Assembly (NCBI RefSeq): GCF_024228675.1
Contig: NZ_CP100461.1
Span: 1,116,001 to 1,180,000 of the forward strand
Direction of reading: 5' to 3'
Source of the DNA: Salinigranum marinum
Lineage (GTDB): Archaea > Halobacteriota > Halobacteria > Halobacteriales > Haloferacaceae
Length of the DNA stretch: 64,000 bases
Shown here: positions 35,101 through 45,151 of the stretch, in pieces
Position numbering within the stretch: the first letter of the stretch is position 1
Layout of the letters: the number at the start of each line of letters is the position of its first letter
Made by a program: the position numbers and the translations under genes
The notes under the pieces: model-generated
What the model was told of the DNA's origin: nothing
The model's database searches: none
Seen by the model: the letters and a program-made list of their open reading frames with translations, nothing else

Positions 35101-35229
35101 CTACCCCCAGGTGTGGCCCCGGCGGAAAGACGATTCCGGGTCGTCCGGACGTGGACCGACCGTGGTCGATGCTATGAGTTTCGTTGACACGACCGGCGAG
35201 GCTAAGTACGATCACGATTAATAGTGTGC

Positions 35230-35487
35230 ATGGAATCGGAACTCAAACTCAACACTGTCATCGAGGAGTTCGAGACGCTCGACTACCCGATCGACCGCGA
35301 GGCGGCGGCCGACGCGTTCGACGACTCGACGCTGTTGATGGCCGACGGCGAGACGAACCTCGGGTCGCTCATCGAGCGGACGCACACCCGGTCGTTCGCG
35401 TCGGCCGAAGACCTCTTCGTCGAACTCCAGACGGTGCTCCCGATCGAGGCCGTCGGCGAACCGGGCCAGTCCGACGGCGACGCCTGA
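35230..35487 (+). CDS. DUF5789-like small protein
   Basis: The 85-residue acidic protein begins MESELKLNTVIEEFETLDYP and has the family core YPIDREAAADAFDDSTLLMADGETNLG followed by an acidic helix. A paralogue with the same GETNLGxxI element lies at 36859. DUF5789 proteins are short, haloarchaea-specific and of unknown function. AT-rich GCTAAGTACGATCACGATTAATAGTG just upstream supports a promoter. I use the ATG at 35230, six bases after a possible GTG. Confidence 0.75.
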   Translation: MESELKLNTVIEEFETLDYPIDREAAADAFDDSTLLMADGETNLGSLIERTHTRSFASAEDLFVELQTVLPIEAVGEPGQSDGDA

Positions 35488-35693
35488 TCGACTGCCGCCA
35501 CGGGTCTGCGTTGGGAGTCGGTCGTCCGACCCGCCGGGTTGGTCAGACTTTTGAACCGTGGCGAACGACGTAGGCCGATGGTGAGGACGCGACGGATCGG
35601 GGGGTCCAACGACACCACGACCGCGGCCCGTGAGGAGCGCACGAACACGACGCTGTCGAGGACGCCGGCGTCTCGGACGGCCCGGCCGGTCCG

Positions 35694-36749
35694 ATGACCG
35701 ACGACGACGGGCGAACGACCGAACAGTACGCGCGACTCGTCGAGCGCCTGCCGGTCGGCGTCTTCCGCAGCCGGTTCGACGGGACACTCGTCGACGTCAA
35801 CCCGGCGTTCGTCTCGCTGCTGCGCGCCGACTCGGCGGAGCGACTGGTGGGACGGGACGCGAGCGAATTTTACCACGACGCCGACAGTCGCCGTCGGCTG
35901 CTCGGGAAGCTCGAACGGGAGGGGACGGTCTCCGACGAAGAGATCCGACTCACCGCGCTCTCCGGCGAGCGGATCTGGGTGTCGACGACGCTGACGCTGA
36001 CCGACTGCGGCGACGAGCGCTTCCTCGAAGGCTTCTCCTGGGAGGTGACCGAACGGAAGGAGCGCGAGCGGGAACTCCGGCGGACCAACGAGCGGCTGGA
36101 GGCGTTCTCGGGCATCGTCAGCCACGACCTCCGGAACCCACTCGGGGTGGCCGACGGCCGGCTGGCGTTGGCCCGCCAGGAGTGCGACAGCGATCACCTC
36201 CACCACGTCGCACAGGCGCACGACCGGATGGCGACGCTGATCGAGGATCTCCTGACGCTGGCGCGGGAGGCCGGTTCGACGGTCGAAGTGGATCCGGTCG
36301 ATCTCGCCGCGCTCGTCGAAGCCAGCTGGAAGAACGTCCGAACCGACGGGGCGACTCTCGCCACGAGGACCGAGGCCACGATCCTCGCCGACCGCCCCCG
36401 GCTCCAGCGGCTGTTCGAGAACTTGTTTCGGAACGCCGTGGAACACGGTTCCACGGACCCTCGTTCGCAGACTCACGAGGACGACGGTGCGAACGGCGAC
36501 GTGGCGGTGGCCGTGACGGTCGGCGACCTCGACGACGGGTTCTACGTCGAGGACGACGGTCCGGGTATCGTTCCCGCGGACCGCGACCGCATCTTCGAGA
36601 ACGGCTACTCGACGCACGAGACGGGGACGGGATTCGGGCTCTCGATCGTCGAGTCGGTCGCCGAGGCACACGGCTGGACGGTCGCCGTGACACGGGGCGA
36701 CAGCGGCGGGGCGCGATTCGAGATCGCCGGCGTCGCGCGTGACGTGTGA
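35694..36749 (+). CDS. PAS domain sensor histidine kinase
   Basis: This soluble 351-residue kinase has a PAS domain (about 10-122: GVFRSRFDGTLVDVNPAFVSLL, ending with FSWEVTERKERE), a HisKA domain with FSGIVSHDLRNPLG and phospho-acceptor His144, and a HATPase domain with N-box ENLFRNAVEHG, G1 DDGPGIV and G2 GTGFGLSIV. Arrangement parallels the kinase at 24972, but sequence differs widely. No response regulator is adjacent. It lies between two DUF5789-like genes. It would sense a cytoplasmic ligand or redox state and signal to a distant regulator or a methyl-accepting pathway. Confidence 0.87.
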   Translation: MTDDDGRTTEQYARLVERLPVGVFRSRFDGTLVDVNPAFVSLLRADSAERLVGRDASEFYHDADSRRRLLGKLEREGTVSDEEIRLTALSGERIWVSTTLTLTDCGDERFLEGFSWEVTERKERERELRRTNERLEAFSGIVSHDLRNPLGVADGRLALARQECDSDHLHHVAQAHDRMATLIEDLLTLAREAGSTVEVDPVDLAALVEASWKNVRTDGATLATRTEATILADRPRLQRLFENLFRNAVEHGSTDPRSQTHEDDGANGDVAVAVTVGDLDDGFYVEDDGPGIVPADRDRIFENGYSTHETGTGFGLSIVESVAEAHGWTVAVTRGDSGGARFEIAGVARDV

Positions 36750-36858
36750 CGCGTCGCGCGCGGCGTGTGGCCCAGGGGGCGGCCTCTGGAACGGTCGTCT
36801 GCGTATCACTGCGCCGAGAGGTCCATAGAGCCAAGTCGGTCGCCGCCGTGGGCCGCGT

Positions 36859-37098
36859 ATGGACGACACGCTCGGCTCGACCGACCTCAGGGCACGCTGC
36901 GAGCGACAGCAGTACCCCCTGTTGCGGGCCGATGCGGCTGCGGCCTTCGCCGACGTGACGGTCGAGACCGACGACGGGGAGACGAACCTCGGCGTCGTCA
37001 TCTCGGAGTTAGCCTGCGATTCGTTCACCGGCCCGGACGACCTGTACGACGAACTCGTGGCGTCTGTCGAGGCCGGTTCCGAACTCCGAGGAGCTTAA
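36859..37098 (+). CDS. DUF5789-like small protein (paralogue of the gene at 35230)
   Basis: This 79-residue protein starts MDDTLGSTDLRARCERQQYP and shares with the 35230 product the central DGETNLGxxI element and the order helix, YPxxRxxAAxAFxxxT, GETNLG, helix. Function is unknown. It ends 27 bases before the TFS gene, whose own TATA-like box (GCTTAAGTG, 37093-37101) lies across its stop, so the two are probably separate transcripts. Confidence 0.72.
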   Translation: MDDTLGSTDLRARCERQQYPLLRADAAAAFADVTVETDDGETNLGVVISELACDSFTGPDDLYDELVASVEAGSELRGA

Positions 37099-37125
37099 GT
37101 GCGCCAACCAAGTGAATCCCATACT

Positions 37126-37452
37126 ATGGAGTTCTGTGACGAATGTGGCTCGATGATGAAGACCGAGGGGGACAAGTGGGTCTGTCCGAACGGACACGAG
37201 AAGCTGCGGAACGAGGCGACCGAGGCCACGATGACGACGACCCAGGGTCAAGAACACAGCAGTGCGGTCGACATGTCGGACGTCGACGACGCCGAGATCG
37301 GTCCGACGACCCGGGTCAACTGCCCGAACCCCGACTGTGACAACGACCGCGCCCGCTACGAGATGAAGCAGATCCGGTCGGCCGACGAGAGCGAGACGCG
37401 CTTTTTCACGTGTACCGAGTGCGGCCAGAAGTGGCGGGAGGACGACCACTGA
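37126..37452 (+). CDS. tfs: transcription factor S (TFIIS-like RNA cleavage factor)
   Basis: The 108-residue protein has two zinc ribbons. The N-terminal one uses Cys4, Cys7, Cys20 and His24 (CDEC ... CPNGH); the C-terminal one has CPNPDCD and CTECGQKW. The acidic tip is present in the loop IRSADESE, the Asp-Glu pair that enters the RNA polymerase secondary channel and triggers cleavage of backtracked transcripts. Length is typical for archaeal TFS. A TATA-like element at 37093-37101 gives a leaderless or nearly leaderless transcript. The next gene starts 1 base after its stop. Confidence 0.93.
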   Translation: MEFCDECGSMMKTEGDKWVCPNGHEKLRNEATEATMTTTQGQEHSSAVDMSDVDDAEIGPTTRVNCPNPDCDNDRARYEMKQIRSADESETRFFTCTECGQKWREDDH

Positions 37453-37453
37453 G

Positions 37454-38050
37454 ATGGCCCGCCCCCCCGCTCCGACGCTCCCTGCGCTCGACGGGCGGGG
37501 GTGGACGCTCGCGGCCGACCGCGAGGAGGTCCGCTTCGAGCTGCCGACGATGCGGGTGCTGGCGCACACGCTCGTCTACCACGACGACGCCCTCCGCGAG
37601 CGAGTGCGCGAGGCGACCGGCATCGACCACACCTGGCGCTTCTTCTTCGCGACCCGGCTCGGCTTCGAGCCGCCGCTCCCGCCGCTGACGGGGACGGCCT
37701 CGGTGTACGGCTCGGTGCGGTCGGAGTCGCGCGACGCGTTCGTCGAGGACCTCCGCGAGCGCGGCGTCGGGGCGATCGAGCGCGGGCGAACCGAGCGGGC
37801 CCGGACCGAGACGGGCGACCGGGTCTCGCTGACTCGCTACCGGGGTCGGTACCGACTCGAAGAGGACGGCGGCCCGCTCGACGTCCCGATTGCAGGCCTG
37901 CTCGGGGTGTGGACCCACGACGGCGACTTCCGCCTCGCGGGCGGGTGGTACCCCGAGCAGTCGCTCGCGAGCACGCTCAACGGCGCGCCGGAGACCGACC
38001 CGAACGAGTTCCGGAACGAACTGATCGACCTCGTCCGGGGGACCCGATGA
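37454..38050 (+). CDS. conserved haloarchaeal protein, tandem paralogue A
   Basis: This 198-residue protein begins MARPPAPTLPALDGRGWTLA. It shares with the next product the order: an N-terminal strand pair ending in TLVYHDDALRERVREATG, a hydrophobic block (WRFFFATRLGFEPPLPP), an Arg-rich central part, a beta block with GGWYPEQSL and the C-terminal FRNELIDLVRGTR. No catalytic motif or metal site is visible, and I do not recognise a family. It begins two bases after the tfs stop and overlaps the next start by four bases (ATGA), so tfs and the two paralogues are a probable operon. Confidence 0.7.
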   Translation: MARPPAPTLPALDGRGWTLAADREEVRFELPTMRVLAHTLVYHDDALRERVREATGIDHTWRFFFATRLGFEPPLPPLTGTASVYGSVRSESRDAFVEDLRERGVGAIERGRTERARTETGDRVSLTRYRGRYRLEEDGGPLDVPIAGLLGVWTHDGDFRLAGGWYPEQSLASTLNGAPETDPNEFRNELIDLVRGTR

Positions 38051-38616
38051 GCGCCGAGGACGACCCGCGGCCCCCGTCGGTGGAGGTGCCCGACGGCTGG
38101 GTCGAACTGGAGACGACGACCGAACGCGTCTTCTCGGTGAGCAAGGTGACCGTCACGGCGACGACGGTCGTCTACGAGGACGAGCGCCTCCGCGAGCGGG
38201 TCGAACGGGAGACCGACGCGGCTTTTCACCGGTTCGTCTTCGCCAGTCGACTCCGGCTCCGTCCGTCGGCGACGCCGTCCAAGCCGCTGACGAAGCTCGT
38301 CACGTCGCGCGCGAAGGCGGGGTTCGCCGACCGCCTCGAAGCGCGGGGGATGGCCGACGTCGACGCGTGCGAGACGCGACGGTTCCGCGTCGACGGGACC
38401 GACGCCCCGCTCGTCGGCTACGACGCGACCTGTACGATCGAGGGGACGACCCTCGCCGTCGACGGCTGGGTCGCTGTCTGGCCCGGGGCGGACGGCGAAT
38501 ACTTCGTCGCCGGGGGGGCCTACCCGACGCACGTCCTCGAGGGCGACCTGAGCGAGGTGCTCGAACCGAACCGGTTCAGGAACGACCTCTTTTCCATCCT
38601 GCGGAGCGTCCGCTGA
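38047..38616 (+). CDS. conserved haloarchaeal protein, tandem paralogue B
   Basis: The 189-residue protein begins MSAEDDPRPPSVEVPDGWVE and is a diverged copy of the preceding gene: VVYEDERLRERVERETD, FHRFVFASRLRLRPS, the beta block GGAYPTHVLEG and the ending FRNDLFSILRSVR correspond one for one. This tandem duplication is old, as only key positions remain. Function is unknown; such pairs often form heteromers. ATGA overlap with paralogue A indicates coupling. It ends 88 bases before the PhoD gene. Confidence 0.7.
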   Translation: MSAEDDPRPPSVEVPDGWVELETTTERVFSVSKVTVTATTVVYEDERLRERVERETDAAFHRFVFASRLRLRPSATPSKPLTKLVTSRAKAGFADRLEARGMADVDACETRRFRVDGTDAPLVGYDATCTIEGTTLAVDGWVAVWPGADGEYFVAGGAYPTHVLEGDLSEVLEPNRFRNDLFSILRSVR

Positions 38617-38704
38617 CCACACACCGCGTCGCTCCCGGTGAGCGTGGTGACGGCGGGGTCGGAGAGCCGTAACGGGCAAGTCCTGCCGGGTCGAACGGTC
38701 GGCG

Positions 38705-40459
<1,755 letters not shown>

Positions 40460-41003
40460 CTGGTGGGTGTCGATTCCAGTACGAGGTCGTCACGTGTCAT
40501 GCTCAGCGACGGACTGCACGTGGGAGCGGTTTCTGAGGTAACGGGCTACGTATCGTTCTCGGAGACGGACCGCACGAGAGGCGAGCGTCAGGGCGGTGAT
40601 ACCACGGCACTGAATGGGCCCGGTCGCTTCGACCCCGCACTCGTTTTACCCGTGAGGACCTCCCCAGCCGGTTGCGGTGCGCGCTCGCTGCACCCCTCAT
40701 CCCTCGCGCGCGCGTTGCCGGACGGAGCCGGCGACGGCACGCGCCACGGCACCGCAGTTCAAAAGCGGTCGGCGCGCGAGGAGCGATCGGCCGGAGGGAT
40801 TGAGCGACCGTGCGAGGGGCCTGCTCGCGCCTCCGTGCGCGAGCGACCCGGCTGGGGAGGGTGAGGCCGTTCGTCGCGCCCCGGCTACTGCGCCTTCGTT
40901 CCCCGTATCGGTGATCCTCATATCCTCGATCCCCAATCCTCTCGCGGGCATCCCTCCGAGACAGATCGATGTCGATCACGAGAACTCGCAACCGTCTCGC
41001 CGA
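40460..41003. other. 544-bp gene-free region with an inverted-repeat element
   Basis: No reading frame here has haloarchaeal character; the minus-strand frame of 162 residues is Arg-rich and rejected. The only structure seen is the element at 40659-40860. The segment 40460-40658 and the segment 40861-41003 appear to be ordinary spacer. Confidence 0.6.
40659..40860. repeat. inverted-repeat element, about 202 bp, MITE- or dispersed-repeat-like
   Basis: A perfect 13-bp inverted repeat bounds it: CCTCCCCAGCCGG at 40659-40671 and CCGGCTGGGGAGG at 40848-40860. The interior is rich in CGCGC and GCTCGC-type alternations with further short internal palindromes, unlike neighbouring DNA. It contains no ORF. 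I recall similar CCTCCCCA-type noncoding repeats scattered in haloarchaeal genomes, but I cannot search for copies here. It could be a non-autonomous mobile element or an extended RNA hairpin. Confidence 0.65.
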
Positions 41004-41726
41004 TCAGCGCCGCCCGAACAGGAGGTAGCCGGTGTGGCCGACGCCCGCGGTCGACGGCCGGGAGCCGCGCTCGCCGAAGTCCATGCGGCGCTGGATCGTC
41101 TCGAACGTCTGGACCTCCGACAGGCCCGCCTCGCGGGCGGCCTCGTGGGCGGCGCGGGTCCCCTCAACGAACGGCGAGTAGACGGCGACGAACCCGCCCG
41201 AAACCAGGAGGTCCGGCGCGCGCGCGACGACCGCCGGTGCGTCTTCGGTGTCGAGGGTGAGGAGGTCGTACTCCCCATCGAGCGAGTTGAGGTCGTCAGT
41301 GAGGTCGCCGGTTCGGACCTCGACCCGGTCGGTGACGCCCGCGAGGGTCATGTTCTCGCGGGCCACGTCGGCGAAGTCCGGGTCGCGCTCGTAGCTCACC
41401 ACGTCGGCACCGACTCTCCCCAGATAGGCGGCGAGGACCCCCGTGCCCGTGCCGGCGTCGAGGACGCGGTCGCCGCGAGAGGCACCCGTGTGGCCGACGA
41501 CGAGGCCGATGTCGCGCGGCATCATCGGCGCGCCGGTGCGCTCGAAGTGGTCGAAGAGGTCGGGGCCACGCGGCTCGCGCACCTGGAAGCGCTCGCCGAG
41601 ATGCGTCTCGACGGTGTCGCCAGCCGCGACGTCGTCGGGCACGTCGATGACGCCGAGATCGGTCCCGAACTCCGCGCCGGGTTCGAGGAGGTACTCGCGG
41701 TCGCCGTTGACGAAGAGGAGCCTCAC
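41004..41726 (-). CDS. trmI: tRNA (adenine-N1) methyltransferase, TrmI type
   Basis: The 240-residue enzyme starts at GTG (VRLLFVNGDREYLLEPGAEF), four bases after the NAC stop. It has a small beta N-terminal domain and a SAM-binding core with RVLDAGTGTGVLAAYLGRVG (motif I), then DVVSYERDPDF and an Asp in DLLTLDTEDAP. Archaeal TrmI makes 1-methyladenine at positions 57/58 of tRNA T-loops, stabilising tRNA. Its size and its place beside NAC are common in archaea. Upstream frame extension was rejected because it runs antisense into NAC coding sequence. Confidence 0.87.
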   Translation of the reverse strand: MRLLFVNGDREYLLEPGAEFGTDLGVIDVPDDVAAGDTVETHLGERFQVREPRGPDLFDHFERTGAPMMPRDIGLVVGHTGASRGDRVLDAGTGTGVLAAYLGRVGADVVSYERDPDFADVARENMTLAGVTDRVEVRTGDLTDDLNSLDGEYDLLTLDTEDAPAVVARAPDLLVSGGFVAVYSPFVEGTRAAHEAAREAGLSEVQTFETIQRRMDFGERGSRPSTAGVGHTGYLLFGRR

Positions 41727-41730
41727 CGCG

Positions 41731-42129
41731 TCACTGGAACCGGGCGATCGCCGCCGCCAGGTCGCCGTCCTCCGTGGCGAGCGCCTCGCGGGCCTCGTCG
41801 GGGGTGACGCCGGCGCGCTCGACGACGAGCTGAACGTCCTCGTCGGGGATCGCGTCGTCGACTCCCGTCGTGCCGTCGTCGGCATCGTCGACAGCATCGG
41901 CGTCGCTCGCCTCACCGGCTCCGCGCTCTCGCGTCTCGGGCTCGCCGACGACCTGGTACGTCTGGGTCCCCTGGGCGTCCATCCGGGTGACCTGTGCGTC
42001 GGAGAAGACGAGTTCCTCGTCTCCGGTCCGGATGATCACCTCTTCGGCATCGAGTTCGGTGACGTCGATGCCCATCTGTTTCATCATCTGCTGCATCTTC
42101 CGCGGGTTCATGCCGCCGCCTCCAAACAT
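41731..42129 (-). CDS. nac: nascent polypeptide-associated complex protein (NAC alpha)
   Basis: This 132-residue protein begins [20 protein letters not shown], the archaeal NAC N-terminus that contacts ribosomal RNA, followed by a NAC beta-barrel ([28 protein letters not shown]) at about 20-70, an acidic linker, and a C-terminal UBA helix bundle ([19 protein letters not shown]) at about 97-132. It binds emerging nascent chains at the ribosome and protects them. It precedes TrmI by four bases, an arrangement widely kept in archaea. Confidence 0.92.
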   Translation of the reverse strand: MFGGGGMNPRKMQQMMKQMGIDVTELDAEEVIIRTGDEELVFSDAQVTRMDAQGTQTYQVVGEPETRERGAGEASDADAVDDADDGTTGVDDAIPDEDVQLVVERAGVTPDEAREALATEDGDLAAAIARFQ

Positions 42130-42200
42130 ATCTCGCGAGAGGGTGTGGGTCGGCAAAAGCGTGGCGAACCACGGGAGCGCGTCCGCCGGCGCGAGAGAGC

Positions 42201-42974
42201 TCAGACGTGGTCTTTCGGCAACAGCGCCTCGAACTCCCGGGTTGCGAGCCACTCACAGAGCTCGACGAGCTGGGTCGTCGCGGCCTCGAACAGCCGCTCG
42301 CCCGTCTCGGCGGAGGCGTCGGTCTGGTCGCCCAGCACGCCGTTGTCCGTGTTGTCGATGGCGTCGTAGAACGTCCGCGCGCCGTTCTGGACGGCCTCGG
42401 GGTGGTTCTCCCAGTCGACGAGGCCGCCGTCTCGCGCGTCCGCTAACCGCTCGTCGTGGACGAGTTCGGGGTGGAGGTACTGGATGAGCGACGTCTCCTT
42501 CGGGCCGCCGTGGGGGCCGGGCTGGGCGAAGGCGTCCTCGATCAGGTCGGGGATCGATTCGTCCCACATCCACTCGATGGCGTAGGCGTCGCCGGCGTCG
42601 CGGAGGCGGCGACCGACTTCACGGAGATGGACGACGTTGCCGCCGTGGGCGTTGACGTAGACGACGCGGTCGATTCCGTGGTAGGTGAGGTTCCGCGTCA
42701 GCGACTCGACGTAGTCTCTGAAGGCGGGCGCGTCCGCCCACATCGTGCCGTGGAACTGCCGGTGGTGTGGGCTGACGCCGACGGTTATCGTCGGGGTGCA
42801 GAGGTAGCCGGTGCGCTCGGCGGCCTCGCGCGCGAAGGCCTCGGCGATGAGGTGATCCGTGCCCTCGGGGAGATGTGGGCCGTGCTGTTCGGTCGAGCCG
42901 AGCGGGACGATCGCCAGCGACTCCGCTTCGAAGTAGGTTTCGAGGTCGGGCCACGCCTCGTCTGCGAGATACAT
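42201..42974 (-). CDS. creatininase family protein (possibly ArfB-like formamide hydrolase)
   Basis: The 257-residue metal-dependent amidase has the creatininase core: [21 protein letters not shown] near 20-40 with Glu, His and His ligands, then [10 protein letters not shown] near 104-113, and [13 protein letters not shown] near 153. Archaeal family members include ArfB, which removes the formyl group from a flavin/F420 precursor, and creatinine or mycofactocin-type hydrolases; I cannot distinguish them. TTATACGTA on the minus strand (about 42997-43005) lies 24-30 bases before the ATG at 42974, a leaderless promoter. It follows NAC on the same strand, but the 70-base gap includes a separate promoter region for NAC. 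Confidence 0.78.
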   Translation of the reverse strand: MYLADEAWPDLETYFEAESLAIVPLGSTEQHGPHLPEGTDHLIAEAFAREAAERTGYLCTPTITVGVSPHHRQFHGTMWADAPAFRDYVESLTRNLTYHGIDRVVYVNAHGGNVVHLREVGRRLRDAGDAYAIEWMWDESIPDLIEDAFAQPGPHGGPKETSLIQYLHPELVHDERLADARDGGLVDWENHPEAVQNGARTFYDAIDNTDNGVLGDQTDASAETGERLFEAATTQLVELCEWLATREFEALLPKDHV

Positions 42975-43027
42975 CGACTGAACATCCGTCGTCGGGTACG
43001 TATAAGTTGGGCCCGCGCCGGCGCGCC

Positions 43028-44242
43028 TCACTCGATGGTGTAGGCGGTCGTGTCGTCACCGCCGACGAGGAGGGTGTCGTCGTACACGGCGAGATCGCTC
43101 ACGTCCTGCGTCGACCGGTGAACGACAGACCCACCGTCCCGGGCGAACCCGGTGAGGCCGTTTGCCTGGTTGGCTGCCCAGACGTGCGACACCGAGAGCG
43201 CCACTGATTCGACGGTTTCGTCGACACTCGCCTGCCAGCGCACCGTTCCGGTGTCCCGCTCGATCGCGTAGACCGTCCCGGCGACCGTCCCGCAGACGAC
43301 CAGCGTGTTGTCGACGACGGGCTGGGCCACGATGCGGTCGTCGACGTCTGTCGACCACCGCGTGCTCCCGTCGTCGAGGCTGTAAGCGGCCATCTGGTCG
43401 AACGCGCACGGGTAGTAACTGCTGCCCGAGACGGCCGCGCCGTCGGTCGACATCCTGATCCTGTCGTAGTGCTTGACGATCTCACCCGTCGCCGGGTCGA
43501 GAAGCGTTATTCCCGCGTCGGACGTCCCGGTTGACCCCACACAGATGGCTCCGTCGTACGTCGCGATGTCGACGAGATAGCGGCCACCGACCTCGGCGAG
43601 GTGAGTGTCCCACACCTGCTCGCCCGTTTGCATGTCGACGCCAGTGACGAGCGGGTCGTAGTCGATGTCCATCCCGTAGGTGTGGCTTCCGACCGCCGCG
43701 ACACCGTCGACGACCGCGACGCCCCGGGCGTAGTTGTGTCGCGCGTCGGGTGGTGCGTCGAAGCGCCACGCCTTCTCGCCGGCGGGGTGGTCGTACGCGT
43801 AGAACTGCGCCCCGACCTCGGGCGAGTAACCCTCGCCGTCCGGGTCGGGGCTCAGGCCGAACACCGCCCGACCACCACTGATTCCGAACGCCTCGGTGCC
43901 GAGGACGTCGTCGTCGGCGAGTTCGGCGGTCCAGCCCATCTCCGACTGATGTGCCGTCCCCACGCCGTCGGTCCCGCTGAGGTAGAACGTCTGGTTCGAC
44001 ACCCAGCCGTCGTTCACGTGCCACCCGTCGGTCCAGCGTTCGGTGAGCGTCACCTCGCCGATTCCGACCGTGTCTCCAGTGTCCTCCTCGCCGGTGGACG
44101 GCTCGGTGTCCGCGTCGTCGCCGTCGGGGCCTCCGGTCGCCGGGGTCGTCGTATCGGCCGCTGCCGGGCCGCTCTCCTGTAGTCGAAGACACCCGCTCGT
44201 TCCCGCCATCCCGACGAGAGCCAACAGATCTCGTCTGTGCAT
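43028..44242 (-). CDS. PQQ-like beta-propeller lipoprotein
   Basis: This 404-residue extracellular lipoprotein has an RR signal (MHRRDLLALVGMAGTSGC) with lipobox Cys18, then an acidic and Thr-rich linker to about residue 58. The rest is a beta-propeller built from PQQ-type repeats: GEQVWDTHLAEVGGR, GSTRWSTDVDDRIVAQP, GTVRWQASVDETVES and others, each with a Trp near the end of a blade. These propellers are scaffolds, some with a metal or quinone cofactor; here no cofactor ligands are evident, so a sensor or assembly role is plausible (BamB-like). It is divergent from the membrane module at 44345. Confidence 0.82.
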   Translation of the reverse strand: MHRRDLLALVGMAGTSGCLRLQESGPAAADTTTPATGGPDGDDADTEPSTGEEDTGDTVGIGEVTLTERWTDGWHVNDGWVSNQTFYLSGTDGVGTAHQSEMGWTAELADDDVLGTEAFGISGGRAVFGLSPDPDGEGYSPEVGAQFYAYDHPAGEKAWRFDAPPDARHNYARGVAVVDGVAAVGSHTYGMDIDYDPLVTGVDMQTGEQVWDTHLAEVGGRYLVDIATYDGAICVGSTGTSDAGITLLDPATGEIVKHYDRIRMSTDGAAVSGSSYYPCAFDQMAAYSLDDGSTRWSTDVDDRIVAQPVVDNTLVVCGTVAGTVYAIERDTGTVRWQASVDETVESVALSVSHVWAANQANGLTGFARDGGSVVHRSTQDVSDLAVYDDTLLVGGDDTTAYTIE

Positions 44243-44344
44243 AGGGTACGGTACGGCTCGGCTGACATATAGCTTGAGTAGACGATATCGATTCTGATTA
44301 TTTCTCGGAACTGTTATATTCAGTACTTCCGACCATTACTCCGT
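44243..44344. promoter_or_regulatory. divergent promoter between lipoprotein and membrane module
   Basis: This 102-bp spacer is AT-rich. On the plus strand TTATATT (44314-44320) is 25-31 bases before the ATG at 44345. On the minus strand AAGCTATATG (44275-44266) is 24-33 bases before the ATG at 44242. Both directions look leaderless; shared regulation is plausible. Confidence 0.65.
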
Positions 44345-45151
44345 ATGCGTCGTCTCGTGACGACTGGTGTCGTCGGCAGTACCTACAACGCGGTGGTTCG
44401 CCCCTCGCGGTTCGTCCGGGCGGACGTCGCTCGTGCCAGCGGCTCGCTCGGAGCAACTGTCTCGGGGAGTCGCCGTCTCCTTACGGTGTTCGTCGTCAAT
44501 CTCGTGATCTACGCGGTCCCGATCACGCTGGCCGGGTTCGGCTCGACGTTCACCGCTACCGCGCCGCCGTCGGCGATCGCGGCGGTCACGCGGGTCGGCG
44601 GCCTCTCGCCGATCGAGGCGTGGGATTTCGCACAACGGTTCGTGCAGAACTCGTTGTACATCTCGCTCGGGGCCGCGCTTACGTTTCTCGCGTTCCATGG
44701 CAGCGTCTGGTTGACCCGGAGTTCCGCCGGCGTCCTCCCGTCGTTACACACGGTCGTCTACAGCACGAGTGCGTACCTCGCGGGCGTGTTCAGCGTCGTC
44801 TGGTTCATCGCGACCGCTCCGTCGGTGGTCGTCGTCGACCAGTTCGTGCTGAACGTCCAGAAGCGGTTCATCTACACCCTCATCGACGCCACGGGGGCCG
44901 GCCTCGAACTCCCGTCTGGGCGTCCGACCGCAGTCGACCTCGCGGGGGCGACGCCCACCGGGCAGCTCGCACTCGCTACGCTCGTCGTCACCGTCGGGTA
45001 CTTCGTCTACTCGATGTACCTCGGGTCGCGGCTCAACCACGGCGCGTCGCAGACGACGGCAGCGATAACGGTCGTCACGGTCGGGGCGACCCCGGCAGCG
45101 TTCGTGCTCGGGTCCATCGCGCTCACCCTCACTGGAGGCAGTCTCGTATGA
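44345..45151 (+). CDS. multi-pass membrane protein (Yip1-like topology), unknown function
   Basis: The 268-residue protein begins MRRLVTTGVVGSTYNAVVRP, has a cytoplasmic N-terminal stretch, then five or six hydrophobic helices (LLTVFVVNLVIYAVPITLAGF, LYISLGAALTFLAFHG, TSAYLAGVFSVVWFIATAP, LALATLVVTVGYFVYSMYLG, AAFVLGSIALTLTG). The spacing resembles Yip1/DUF-type integral proteins, but similarity is weak. It heads a three-gene unit with the PH-like and 4-TM proteins (ATGA overlap with the next) and shares a divergent promoter region with a beta-propeller lipoprotein. A membrane complex is a reasonable guess. Confidence 0.65.
   Translation: MRRLVTTGVVGSTYNAVVRPSRFVRADVARASGSLGATVSGSRRLLTVFVVNLVIYAVPITLAGFGSTFTATAPPSAIAAVTRVGGLSPIEAWDFAQRFVQNSLYISLGAALTFLAFHGSVWLTRSSAGVLPSLHTVVYSTSAYLAGVFSVVWFIATAPSVVVVDQFVLNVQKRFIYTLIDATGAGLELPSGRPTAVDLAGATPTGQLALATLVVTVGYFVYSMYLGSRLNHGASQTTAAITVVTVGATPAAFVLGSIALTLTGGSLV

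Noticed and set aside
40503-40991. 162-aa minus-strand ORF in the 544-bp gap
   Set aside because: Basic and Arg/Ser-rich, unlike haloarchaeal proteins, and it runs through the inverted-repeat element.
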